Positions 8,522 through 16,419 of a DNA stretch of 44,569 nt are shown in pieces. The DNA is from Brevibacillus sp. (GTDB taxonomy: Bacteria > Bacillota > Bacilli > Brevibacillales > Brevibacillaceae). Position 1 is the stretch's first letter; each line of letters starts with the position of its first letter. Below the pieces are notes generated by a model. The model was not told the DNA's origin. It worked only from the letters and a program-made list of their open reading frames with translations, and did not search any database. The stretch covers positions 1-44,569 of the forward strand of contig JACDOF010000018.1 in assembly GCA_017656235.1 (NCBI GenBank). Direction: 5' to 3'. The position numbers and the translations under genes were made by a program.

Positions 8522-10528
8522 CTATCTGGTGAGGAGCAGACTGCCCACTTCCTGGAAAGTATTCAGGTCGTGTGCCTTGATCATGGACGGGGACAGCGTG
8601 TACAGCGTGCTGCCGATGTAGAGAATACGTTCTACGTTTTTGCCGCTGCTGTACCAGGTGTCACCGGATTTCAACAAATCCTCCTCGGTCAGGTGGGTAA
8701 TTTTTTGGCGCAGTGTAAAGCCTTTTTCCAGATCCAGCTGGTAGACGTAGGCGCCCTGGAAGGTAAACTCGCCGTAACGCATGACATCGCGCCGGTTTGC
8801 CTGTTTGGCCCTTTCCGGGATCTCCCGCACCGTGATCGGGAACGCCAGCAGGTTTTTCTCTTTGGAAAAGAGCAGAGCCTTGTGGTTGTGCAGCAGTTCT
8901 GAATCGGTGCCGCGATCGCCGATGATCAGTGAGAATTTTTCGATCGGATGATTCACGTCACTTACGTCAAACAGGGCCACTTTCATTCCCTGATAATAGG
9001 CTGTTGTTGCGCTGCTGTCGGTGCCGCTGTTCTCGACTGGCGCTTCCACCGCGTCTTTGCCAAAACCGATCAGGTGGTTTTCGTCATAAGGGTGGAGGTA
9101 GTCGCTGTAGCCGGGAATCTTCAGCTTGCCGAGAATGGTGGGTTTGGTCGGGTCTTGCAGGTCGATGACGAACAGCGGGTCCACCTTTTTGAACGTCACC
9201 ATGTATCCGCGATCTCCCATAAACCGGACCGAGTAGATTCGTTCGCCGGGGGCGATGTCCTCGATCTTGCCGGTGATGTTGAGCGATTCGTCCAGAATGT
9301 ACAGATTGTTTTTGGACGTATGCTCATCGGTTCGCCAGACTTCCCCTTTGGTGGTTGCGATCCGGAAATAGCCATCGTGCTCATCCATCGAGAACTGGTT
9401 CAGAATCGAGCCGGGGACCTCCCCTTTACCCCGATATTCAGTCTTGCCGCTGTCCATGGCAAACTTGTACAGGGTGGTTTTTTGCTCAGCCGGCCGTTCG
9501 ATGAGGAAAGTGCGTTCCAGCTCGTATCCCGTTACGGCGACGTACAGGTGTTTGGGGGAGGCATAGATGTTTTCGCCAGCTCCCAGATAGGTGGAGAGCT
9601 GAATGGGCTGATCAGGTTGTTCCAGATTGATCCCGCCAATCAGGAGGTAATTGGGCTCGATGGATTCGGGAAAATAACGGATGTCGCCGTAATCGACAGG
9701 GAACGGCTCGCTGCCCTCGGCCGAGTCGCTGTAGACGGGTGCAGGCAGTTCTGCCTTCTCTTTCATGATCCAGTAGTAGTCGATGTATTTGTTGGCGACC
9801 AGATAGAGGGCGGAGCCAATCTTGCGCGAGGACAGGTATTGCCCCTCAATCGACACTTCCTTTACCTGCTTCAGATTGGTTTTGTCGCGCAGATCATAGA
9901 CGATCGCCTTGGTGCTGGTCACATGGAAGGGGGGTTTCGAGACCCTCTTTTCATCGTGCCCGATCACGACCAGGTGCTTGTCGTCCACATACAATTCAGC
10001 CGGGTAAAACTCCTCGCCTTCGTACGACAGGGAACTGACCACCTTCATCTGTTCCGCGGGGGCTGCCAGTGCGACAATGACCCGCTTCCCGCTTATCCGG
10101 TAGAGATAGGTGCCGTCTGTCTTGACCAAATCGGCCTCATCCACGCCGGCTACCTGAACGTTGGTGGCGGAGTAACCGGCGCCGGAATCTGCCATGGTGG
10201 CTTCTGCTTGTTCTGATTCTGCCCTCAGCGGCGCATTGACCAATCCCCCCTTCGGCTGCCTGTACTTGTACATGAGCGAACGGGTATGCTCCGCTTCTGT
10301 CAGCAATTTTTTCAGCTTGTCGTAGGAGCCGACTACTGGCAAAGGTTCGACTTGCTTGGTGGCGTTATTCGGATCTGCCTCGTCCGTTGGCTTGGACTCT
10401 CCCTGCGGCGTATCAGCCTTAACGCGAGGTCCGGGGACAGGGCCGTCTCCCCACCCGCCGAGGAAGCCTGCGGCCAATGCGAGTACGACAGGCAGTGAAA
10501 TCAGCAGAAATAAACGGTACCGTTTCAT
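8522..10528 (-). CDS. Secreted C-terminal beta-propeller domain protein
   Basis: The 668-residue protein starts MKRYRLFLLISLPVVLALAA, a signal peptide or uncleaved anchor without a lipobox. A low-complexity Pro/Glu/Asp linker follows. From about residue 110 the beta-propeller family begins with its hallmark VQVAGVDEADLVKTDG and continues with repeated blade strands to the end (KNVERILYIGSTLYTLSP). ATG 10528 is clear, with AGGAGG upstream. Earlier in-frame starts lack such a site. Family members are exported and have no proven biochemical role. Placement on the cell surface is inferred. It has its own transcript, preceded by a terminator at 10601-10630. Confidence 0.9.
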   Translation of the reverse strand: MKRYRLFLLISLPVVLALAAGFLGGWGDGPVPGPRVKADTPQGESKPTDEADPNNATKQVEPLPVVGSYDKLKKLLTEAEHTRSLMYKYRQPKGGLVNAPLRAESEQAEATMADSGAGYSATNVQVAGVDEADLVKTDGTYLYRISGKRVIVALAAPAEQMKVVSSLSYEGEEFYPAELYVDDKHLVVIGHDEKRVSKPPFHVTSTKAIVYDLRDKTNLKQVKEVSIEGQYLSSRKIGSALYLVANKYIDYYWIMKEKAELPAPVYSDSAEGSEPFPVDYGDIRYFPESIEPNYLLIGGINLEQPDQPIQLSTYLGAGENIYASPKHLYVAVTGYELERTFLIERPAEQKTTLYKFAMDSGKTEYRGKGEVPGSILNQFSMDEHDGYFRIATTKGEVWRTDEHTSKNNLYILDESLNITGKIEDIAPGERIYSVRFMGDRGYMVTFKKVDPLFVIDLQDPTKPTILGKLKIPGYSDYLHPYDENHLIGFGKDAVEAPVENSGTDSSATTAYYQGMKVALFDVSDVNHPIEKFSLIIGDRGTDSELLHNHKALLFSKEKNLLAFPITVREIPERAKQANRRDVMRYGEFTFQGAYVYQLDLEKGFTLRQKITHLTEEDLLKSGDTWYSSGKNVERILYIGSTLYTLSPSMIKAHDLNTFQEVGSLLLTR

Positions 10529-10600
10529 CGCGCACCTCCTTGTTTTGTTTGTGTAGACGCGGTCTTGCCGGAATTCGTTGCATGGATGTCTGCTCCAGAT

Positions 10601-10630
10601 AAAAAAAGCCATCGGGCATGTTCCGATGGC
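10601..10630 (-). terminator. Rho-independent terminator upstream of the propeller gene
   Basis: On the minus strand GCCATCGG and CCGATGGC (8 bp) enclose a 7-nt loop, followed by seven T. It ends whatever transcript comes from 10631 and above. Confidence 0.85.
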
Positions 10631-10926
10631 TCAGCGTGTAAAAAAAGATCCCGAAGGGGCCTGTTGTCCTGCTCGGGCTGTTGCCTGACCAGCAAAGACA
10701 AAGTGTCCCGAACACGAGTGGGGCGTTTTTCGCGCTCACGTAAGGTGGCCAACCAGCGAAGAAACAGGCCAAAGCGAGTTCTGACAGGAGAGCGGCCATT
10801 TTCCGCACGAACGGCTTTGCCAACCATCCAAGCGGAGCAAGCCCGAAGCGGGGGCATACGGGCGTATACCTTTGTCATCAGGTACGTCCCGATGGCTGGT
10901 GAAAAAACCAGAGGGTATGAAGTCTC
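10631..10926 (-). other. Unassigned stretch between thiN and a terminator
   Basis: No gene can be assigned with confidence. On the minus strand a frame from ATG 10878 gives an Arg-rich protein (MTKVYARMPPLRACSAWMVG, then REREKRPTRVRD). It has no clear ribosome-binding site and runs through the 10601-10630 terminator into the start of the propeller gene, so it may be spurious. A second frame overlaps it. The segment ends in a strong minus-strand terminator, with CCCCTTCGGGG-like pairing and another T-run at about 10639-10660. It could be the 3' end of the thiamine operon, a small RNA or a degenerate repeat. Confidence 0.35.
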
Positions 10927-11568
10927 CTAATCCGTGCTTTGGATCACGAGCAGTTGGCCGGAGGCGACGCTCACCGTGCCGGTATCGGCCAGCAGTTCGT
11001 TGCTGACGCCCAGCGACTGGCCGATGGTGAGCGTAGCGTCGTGCAGCGGATAGCGAAAACCTTCCAGCGTGATGCCAGTCACCTGCGGACTGAGCGGCAG
11101 CAGCGAGGCGTATCGGTAGCGCTTCCTCTTCACTACGGCCAAGTGGTCGACCAGCAGCACTTCGTTTTTCTCGTCGACAATGCGGCAGGATACCTTTGCT
11201 TGCAGCGCGGCGGTCAGCAGGTGGATATTGGCCAGCGTATGGTCCAGCCGGCTTCCCACCGCACCAAGCAGAATGATCTCGGATGGCTGGAGGGAAAGCA
11301 CATGGCGAAAGGCCATCTCCGTGTCGGTCAGATCTTTCATCACCGGATCACAAGCGGTCAGGTTTTTCACCTGCTGTTCAATGCGGGTGCGTTCGGCGTC
11401 GGTGACGGAGTCGAAATCCCCCAGTGCCATATGCGGAACCAGGTCTCGCTCCAGTAAAAAGAGTGTGCCTCGATCCACGCCGACCAGGACATCCCCCTCC
11501 TGTATTTCAGCCAGCGCCCAGTCCCCCAGATTACCACCGGAGAAGAGCAGTACACGTCTTGACTTCAT
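10927..11568 (-). CDS. thiN: Thiamine pyrophosphokinase
   Basis: ThiN converts thiamine and ATP to thiamine pyrophosphate. Motifs are LGDFDSV, then MKDLTDTEMA (the acidic substrate-binding box) and LGAVGSRLDHTLANI in the N-terminal catalytic domain. The C-terminal beta domain (about 140-213) carries the thiamine-binding strands ending LLVIQSTD. About 213 aa is normal. ATG 11568 gives MKSRRVLLFSGG. A TTG two codons upstream has better spacing from AGGAGG and could be used instead. As last gene of the TPP-riboswitch operon it would finish the pathway after uptake of a precursor. Confidence 0.93.
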   Translation of the reverse strand: MKSRRVLLFSGGNLGDWALAEIQEGDVLVGVDRGTLFLLERDLVPHMALGDFDSVTDAERTRIEQQVKNLTACDPVMKDLTDTEMAFRHVLSLQPSEIILLGAVGSRLDHTLANIHLLTAALQAKVSCRIVDEKNEVLLVDHLAVVKRKRYRYASLLPLSPQVTGITLEGFRYPLHDATLTIGQSLGVSNELLADTGTVSVASGQLLVIQSTD

Positions 11569-11621
11569 ACACAAACGTTTCCTCCTGTCGGTGATTCGTG
11601 TCAAACGATTGCCCTCCAAAC

Positions 11622-12410
11622 CTACTGTGCAGGAGTTTTGCTAAAAACCGTCTCCTGCAGAAGGCCAAGCAGTTTGGCCTTGGTCTGCAAAAAGTCGGGA
11701 TCAGTCGTCATGTGCGGGTGACGGGGCCGCGGCAGCGGCACCGCCACTTCAGCCACTATTTCTCCGGGCCGCGGCGACAACAGGTAGATGCGGTCAGAAA
11801 GCAGGATCGCCTCATCCACATCGTGCGTAACCAGCAGCACGGAGTGTCGGAATCTCTGCCACATGGACAGGAGCCACTGATGCATCTGCATTCGGGTCAG
11901 CGCATCCAGACTGGCGAATGGCTCGTCGAGCAGCATCAGCTCCCGTTTGCACAGATAGGTGCGCAAAAAGGCGGCGCGCTGTCTCATACCGCCGGAGAGC
12001 ATGTGCGGGTAGCTGTCGGCAAACTGTTCCAGGCCAAAAACTGGCAGCAGACGGGCCGCTTCTTCCCGCGCCGCCTGCCGCTTTACCCCCTGAATCTGCA
12101 GGGGGACGATCACATTGTCCAGAATCGTCCGCCAGGGAAACAGCACGTCCCGCTGCGGCATGTAGCTGACCCGCCCCCGCTTGCCGGCAAGCGGCATGCC
12201 GTCCAGGGTAAGCTCGCCTTCATCCGGCAGGGAGAGTCCGGCAATGATGTCGAGCAGACTGCTTTTGCCGGAGCCGCTGGGACCGATCAGGCTGACGAAC
12301 TCCCCTTCCCGAACCGTGAGGGAAATGTCGCGAAGTGCCTGTACGGCGGAAGTTCCCTTGCCGGGATACGTTTTATACAGGCCGCGAATTACCAACTTGT
12401 TCCTGGTCAT
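11622..12410 (-). CDS. thiZ: ABC transporter ATPase for thiamine precursor
   Basis: This is the energising subunit of the importer in the TPP-regulated operon. Walker A (GPSGSGKSS), Q-loop (MPQRDVLFPW), signature LSGGMRQR, Walker B LMLLDEPFASLD and switch His (VTHDVDE) are all present in 262 aa. It belongs to the nitrate/sulfonate/taurine (SsuB-like) group that pairs with NMT1/THI5-like binding proteins. The start ATG 12410 follows GGAGGG. It lies about 60 bp after the binding-protein gene and about 55 bp before thiN. Formylaminopyrimidine or HMP is the likely cargo, judged from the riboswitch and neighbours. Confidence 0.88.
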   Translation of the reverse strand: MTRNKLVIRGLYKTYPGKGTSAVQALRDISLTVREGEFVSLIGPSGSGKSSLLDIIAGLSLPDEGELTLDGMPLAGKRGRVSYMPQRDVLFPWRTILDNVIVPLQIQGVKRQAAREEAARLLPVFGLEQFADSYPHMLSGGMRQRAAFLRTYLCKRELMLLDEPFASLDALTRMQMHQWLLSMWQRFRHSVLLVTHDVDEAILLSDRIYLLSPRPGEIVAEVAVPLPRPRHPHMTTDPDFLQTKAKLLGLLQETVFSKTPAQ

Positions 12411-12472
12411 TGGCTGCTTCCCTCCTTGTGCCTGCGGCCAGTCCGGCTCAGCGTCGTCTGTATTACTCTGTA

Positions 12473-13537
12473 TTACCGGGTCGGCTCGGGCAAAAACTCA
12501 TTGGTAAAGGCCTTCTCCGCCTCAATCATCTTCGGAACCAGATTGCGTTCAAACATCCACCTGGCGTAGCGTTCCCACACTTCCTGCTTTTGAATGCCCC
12601 ACTGCTCGGCGTCGTCCTGATACTTGCCGCTCAGCCACTCCTGACTTGCTTTTACCAGCTCCGGATCAAGTTCCGGTGCGTTTTTCAACAGCATCTCCGC
12701 CGCTTCCGCGGGCTGTTCAATGGCGAATTGATACCCTTTGGCGGTGGCGGCGACAAACTTTTTCACCAGGTCCTTTTGCTCGCTAACGTGCTGTTCGTTG
12801 GTTACGATTACCGGTGTATAGTAGTCGAGCGCGGGATCGAGGTCCTTGAGCATCAAGAGGTTGAGCTCCATGTTGCGGCGTTTGGCTTCGATGCCGTCCC
12901 AGCCGTAGTAAATCCACTCAAAGTCCGCATCCCGGCCGATGGTGGCAAAGAAGTCGGCAATTCCGAGGGTGACGTTCTCCACTTTGGCGTAATCCGCGCC
13001 CGCTTTTTCCATCACCGCTTTCAACACGGCTTCTTCAACCGGCGACCCCCAACCGCCGTAACGCTTTCCTTCAAAATCTTTGGGCGAGGTGATGTTGGCT
13101 TCCTTCAGTGAAGCGAAAGCGGAGGTGTTGTGCTGGATGACAGCAGCAATGGAAACGAGCGGAATATCGGTGGCGCGAGCCTGGGTGACGGCTTCCTGGT
13201 AACTGATGCCGAAATCGGCTTTTCCGGCGGCAACCAGCTGGTCGGCCGTGCTTCCTTCCCCTGGCTGCACGATTTCCACGTTCAGCCCCTGTTCCTGGTA
13301 GTATCCTTTTTCTTTCGCCACGTAAAGACCGGTGTGGTTGGTATTGGGCAGCCAATCCAGCATGACGGTTACGTTCACCGCTTCCGCCGGAGTATCGGCC
13401 GCAGGTGTTTCTTCCTGCTCGGGCTGCTCCGGGGAGGGAGATGCTTGCTTTTGTCCGGCGCATCCGGTGACGATCAGCGCCAGTGAAAGGCCAAGCGTCA
13501 ACATGGATGTGAACAGTCGGGTTGTTTGCTTTTTCAT
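12473..13537 (-). CDS. thiY: Thiamine-precursor-binding lipoprotein (NMT1/THI5-like)
   Basis: This 354-aa extracellular lipoprotein catches the substrate for the ABC importer. The signal peptide ends in lipobox VTGC with Cys26. A low-complexity Pro/Glu linker precedes the mature domain, which starts VNVTVMLDWLPNTNHTGLYV, the typical opening of NMT1/THI5-like proteins that bind pyrimidine precursors of thiamine. GWGSPVEEAVLK and WIYYGWDGIEAKR are further family-like stretches. GGAGACGAG precedes the ATG. In Bacillus halodurans the related ThiY binds formylaminopyrimidine. Transfer of that substrate to this protein is an inference. Confidence 0.9.
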   Translation of the reverse strand: MKKQTTRLFTSMLTLGLSLALIVTGCAGQKQASPSPEQPEQEETPAADTPAEAVNVTVMLDWLPNTNHTGLYVAKEKGYYQEQGLNVEIVQPGEGSTADQLVAAGKADFGISYQEAVTQARATDIPLVSIAAVIQHNTSAFASLKEANITSPKDFEGKRYGGWGSPVEEAVLKAVMEKAGADYAKVENVTLGIADFFATIGRDADFEWIYYGWDGIEAKRRNMELNLLMLKDLDPALDYYTPVIVTNEQHVSEQKDLVKKFVAATAKGYQFAIEQPAEAAEMLLKNAPELDPELVKASQEWLSGKYQDDAEQWGIQKQEVWERYARWMFERNLVPKMIEAEKAFTNEFLPEPTR

Positions 13538-13586
13538 CTTCTCGTCTCCTAACGTTTATGAAGTATGAATGGAAAGAAATAGTCCG

Positions 13587-14405
13587 TCAGGCAGAAGCTT
13601 TTTGACGGTAGTGCCAGGGCATCACCAGGCGGGCGACGCCCTCAATCAGGGCGATAATCGCCAAGCTGAGCAGCGTGATGACGACGATGGTGGCGAAAAC
13701 CCGGTCGGTCAAAAACGACTGCGACGAGCGGGTCATCAAGATGCCCAGTCCCTTGCTGGCTCCCAGCCATTCGCCGATTACCGCCCCCATGACGCTGTAG
13801 GTGCCGGCAATGCGCATGCCGGAAAAAAAGAACGGCAGCGTCGCCGGCAGCTTCACCATGCGGAAAATCTGCCAGCGGCTGGCTCCCATCGAAGCCATCA
13901 GCCGCAGCGTATCCCGATCGACCAGCCTGAGCCCGTCCGCCACGTTAATCGCGACCGGAAAAAAGCAGACGAGGGCGACGACAACCACTTTTGGTGTCAA
14001 GCCGTACCCGAACCAAATGAAAAAGAGCGGTGCCACGGCGATAATCGGGACAGTCTGGGACACGATCAGGAGTGGGTAGAACGCCTTGCGCAGCCACTCA
14101 GAGGTATCGATGACGGCAGCAATCGCCACACCGGCAGAAATGGCGATGGCCAAACCGAGCAGCGACTCGTAAATCGTCTGTACGCTGTGTTGGGCAATTA
14201 ATGCGCGCGACTGCCACAGCGATTGCAGGATTTGTGACGGGCCGGGCAGAATCCATGCCTCCATCCGGGTGATGGCGACCAGCCACTCCCAGATCACCAA
14301 CAGCAGCAGCATCACTCCGCCCGGCAGCAAGAGCGAGAACCAGCGGGAGAGCAGGCTCGTTTCCTCCGACAGGTTTGATTTACCTGTACTTGGCCAATTT
14401 TTCAT
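13587..14405 (-). CDS. thiX: ABC transporter permease for thiamine precursor
   Basis: This 272-aa membrane protein has about six hydrophobic segments (LLLPGGVMLLLLVIWEWLV, LLGLAIAISAGVAIAAV, and others). The ATPase-contact EAA loop is near VDRDTLRLMASMGASRWQIFRMVKLPA. It is a BPD_transp_1-type permease like SsuC. The start ATG 14405 overlaps the end of the preceding thiamine-binding protein gene by 26 bp and has AAGGAG upstream, which suggests translational coupling. It would form the channel used by the adjacent ThiY and ThiZ. Confidence 0.9.
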   Translation of the reverse strand: MKNWPSTGKSNLSEETSLLSRWFSLLLPGGVMLLLLVIWEWLVAITRMEAWILPGPSQILQSLWQSRALIAQHSVQTIYESLLGLAIAISAGVAIAAVIDTSEWLRKAFYPLLIVSQTVPIIAVAPLFFIWFGYGLTPKVVVVALVCFFPVAINVADGLRLVDRDTLRLMASMGASRWQIFRMVKLPATLPFFFSGMRIAGTYSVMGAVIGEWLGASKGLGILMTRSSQSFLTDRVFATIVVITLLSLAIIALIEGVARLVMPWHYRQKASA

Positions 14406-14667
14406 CCATGCTGACTCCTTCGGGGCGGTAGTGGATCTTCATGTGCGTCATCACTTCGGAGGCACCTGCCTGGATGCACGCTTCCTGGGCCCGTTTCACG
14501 ATGTCCAGGAGCAGATCCAGCTCTCCTTCCATTACCGTCTCCATGGCTCCTACTTCGTATTTCACCCCCGATTGCTGCACGACTTCAATCGCTTTATCCA
14601 CAACCGGGTAGACATTGCCGTCCGCTACCTTGGGAAGTACCTGAAACCCCACGTTGACTATCGGCAT
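14380..14667 (-). CDS. MTH1187/YkoF-type thiamine-binding protein
   Basis: The 95-residue protein starts MPIVNVGFQVLPKVADGN and continues VEVVQQSG-type helices, YEVGAMETVMEGE, and a C-terminal MTHMKIHYRPEG. This is the pattern of the MTH1187 (thiamine-binding, ferredoxin-like) family. It is cytosolic, with no signal peptide. As first gene after the TPP riboswitch and ahead of the permease it probably binds thiamine or its pyrimidine part, perhaps as a carrier or sensor. The role is inferred from family and position. AGGGGG lies upstream of ATG 14667. Confidence 0.85.
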   Translation of the reverse strand: MPIVNVGFQVLPKVADGNVYPVVDKAIEVVQQSGVKYEVGAMETVMEGELDLLLDIVKRAQEACIQAGASEVMTHMKIHYRPEGVSMDEKLAKYR

Positions 14668-14725
14668 CCTTGTTCATCCCCCTTTCATCACTGGCAGGTA
14701 CACATGTTCGGCTGCCCGTGAACAT

Positions 14726-14750
14726 GAAAAAAGCCGCCCCTGGGGCAGCC
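14726..14750 (-). terminator. Terminator of the TPP riboswitch
   Basis: On the minus strand GCTGCCC-CAG-GGGCGGC forms a 7-bp stem with one G-U pair, followed by a run of T. It lies between the TPP aptamer and the first operon gene, the usual place for the expression platform. Confidence 0.85.
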
Positions 14751-14789
14751 CGTGGACAGCATGAGAACAACCTTGTTTCATGAACAACA

Positions 14790-14880
14790 TGCATTCCCTC
14801 CGCTGGCATTACCCAGATCAGGTTTACGGGTCGGTACCTGTCGGGTACCCTCTCAGCCAGGCTCACCCAGCTCCCCGATA
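14790..14880 (-). ncRNA. TPP riboswitch (thi box)
   Basis: On the minus strand the aptamer shows the conserved blocks in order: GGGGAGCTGGGTGAGCC, CTGAGAGGG, a variable stem, then AACCTGATCTGGGTAATGCC and AGCGGAGGGAA. The terminator about 40 nt downstream makes it a transcription-off switch for the thiamine uptake/ThiN operon when TPP is high. Confidence 0.97.
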
Positions 14881-15010
14881 CGCGTATGCGGTTGGCGGCT
14901 CCGACATCGCCAGCCCAAAGGCTGGCCGGTGTCAGGCTTCTATCCTATTAGACAATATTATCAATGGAGAGGGGTTTTGTAAATTGCTGCGGCCTGCCGA
15001 AAGGAGGGAG

Positions 15011-15940
15011 TCAAAACAAGTGGGAGGCCACCACTGCGAGTGCGTCGGGACCCGTGACATCTTGCTCCAGCATCGGGATTTTTACAATCCGATGGTCGCG
15101 AAACACCTGTTCAATCTCAGCCAGGTACTGCTGCTCCTGTTCCCGGCGCCGCTGGATAAACCGTCCGTCCGCTTCGTCCGGTATCACCCGGTTTACCACC
15201 AGTGTGTCGACCGGAATCCGGTATTTGGCCAAAACGGGCAGGGCTCGTCTGGTCTCGGCAATGGGCAGCCGTTCAGGGGTCAGGACAAAACTGAAGGCAG
15301 TCTGCCTGGAATTGAGCAGCACCTCACGGGCGCGCGCGAACTTCAGTTTGCGGGCGGTCAAAATCTCGTAGATCGGATCTTCGTTCACATCGGCATCTTC
15401 CAGCCATGTTTCCCGCATCGTCATCACCTTTTTTCGCCGCGAGAGCATGCCGTCCACCCAGGCGCCCATCAGTTCCGGCAGCGACAACAGCCGCAGCGTA
15501 TGGCCGGTAGGTGCTGTGTCAAAGACAATCAGGTCGAAATCGCGCTGCCCCCACTCGATGATTTCCACCATCCGGTCGAACAGTGCGGATTCGTCGGCGC
15601 CGGGAGAAATGCGGGCGATGTCAATCTGCCGTTCGATTTCGCTCAACATCTGGGCACTGACCACTTTGCGCAGATTTTCTTTTACCGTGGAAATGTAGCG
15701 GTGTGACTCGTGGTGCGGGTCAATCTCCAGCGCCCACAACTTGTCTGCGAGCGGCGTTGGCTCCCGCCCAATCTGTTTGCCAAAGATATCACACAGGTTG
15801 TGTGCCGGGTCTGTGGAGACAAGCAGGGTTTTTTTGCCGTGTTCGGCCGCCCGCAGGGCAAATGCCGACGAGGTGGTCGTTTTGCCCACCCCGCCTTTTC
15901 CGCCGAAAAAGACGATGTTCTTTTTCAGGTAGTGAAGCAT
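15011..15940 (-). CDS. ArsA/GET3-family ATPase
   Basis: This single-domain 309-aa ATPase has the deviant P-loop GGKGGVGKTTTSS near the N-terminus, LLVSTDPAHNLCD (switch I) and FDTAPTGHTLRLL (switch II). This fits the ArsA/GET3 (TRC40) class rather than ParA/MinD. Only one Cys is visible (NLCD), so the CxxC of eukaryotic GET3 and the three Cys of ArsA are absent. No arsenic genes are nearby. The start ATG 15940 follows AAGGAG. It is the third gene after cstA and a small Cys-Cys-ending protein, so a role in targeting, inserting or assembling one of these is more likely than arsenite export. That role is inference. Confidence 0.87.
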   Translation of the reverse strand: MLHYLKKNIVFFGGKGGVGKTTTSSAFALRAAEHGKKTLLVSTDPAHNLCDIFGKQIGREPTPLADKLWALEIDPHHESHRYISTVKENLRKVVSAQMLSEIERQIDIARISPGADESALFDRMVEIIEWGQRDFDLIVFDTAPTGHTLRLLSLPELMGAWVDGMLSRRKKVMTMRETWLEDADVNEDPIYEILTARKLKFARAREVLLNSRQTAFSFVLTPERLPIAETRRALPVLAKYRIPVDTLVVNRVIPDEADGRFIQRRREQEQQYLAEIEQVFRDHRIVKIPMLEQDVTGPDALAVVASHLF

Positions 15941-16036
15941 AAGCACGATTCTCCTTTTCATTGTGTGCGTGGTGCCGTAAGAGTCGGCGTTTGCCATCGG
16001 CGCCCCGATTATTCTCGGAGAAGTTGCGGAGTGCCG

Positions 16037-16300
16037 TCAGCAGCAGCGGATGCCGTCAAGCGGTGAGTGCTCCATCCCCATCCGCGTATGCCATTCGTGA
16101 AAACGCTCATAGAGGGCCGGGTACAGCTCCAGCGTGTAGTAGGAGACGGGGTTGGGCAGCCCGAGCATTTCCGAAAAGCACAGCAGCAGGAACAGGTCTT
16201 CTTCGTTTTGGATCTCCCGTTGAATCTCTCTGCGGTAGCGGACGTAAAACAGTTCGTCGTGATAGGAGAGAAATTTGTCCCACGTTTCCTTGAACCCCAT
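16037..16300 (-). CDS. Small cory-CC-star-type protein ending Cys-Cys
   Basis: This 87-aa protein starts MGFKETWDKFLSYHDELFYV and ends GIRCC followed by the stop. It is rich in aromatic and charged residues, with a hydrophobic stretch LFLLLCFSEMLGLP near 38-50. It has no export signal. GGGAGG precedes the ATG. The length, body and terminal CC fit the small family named cory-CC-star, whose biochemical role is not known to me. It lies between cstA and the ArsA-like ATPase on the same strand. The terminal thiol pair could bind a metal or cofactor or be modified. The family assignment is from memory, not from a search. Confidence 0.7.
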   Translation of the reverse strand: MGFKETWDKFLSYHDELFYVRYRREIQREIQNEEDLFLLLCFSEMLGLPNPVSYYTLELYPALYERFHEWHTRMGMEHSPLDGIRCC

Positions 16301-16395
16301 CGCTTACCTCCCTTTTTCGTCGGCGGCATCAAAACGAAGCGGCGTTCTGTCGGAACGGTACAGCTCCCCGCCGTTTGCGTTGGCGAGAACAGAAC

Positions 16396-16413
16396 GAGCC
16401 GCCTCGGCGGCTC
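16396..16413 (-). terminator. Intercistronic hairpin after cstA
   Basis: GAGCCGCC and GGCGGCTC form an 8-bp GC-rich stem just after the cstA stop. The following tract (GTTCTGTTCTCG on the minus strand) is only partly T-rich, so partial termination or mRNA protection is more likely than a full stop. Confidence 0.5.
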
Positions 16414-16419
16414 GCTCGA

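Noticed and set aside
8948-10216. 422-codon plus-strand frame opposite the beta-propeller gene
   Set aside because: It is antisense to a gene with clear family motifs. It has no ribosome-binding site and no recognisable domain.
15011-15940. Arsenite-efflux ATPase ArsA
   Set aside because: There is only one ATPase half, the metal-binding Cys are missing and no arsB, arsR or arsD lies nearby. A GET3-like targeting role fits better.
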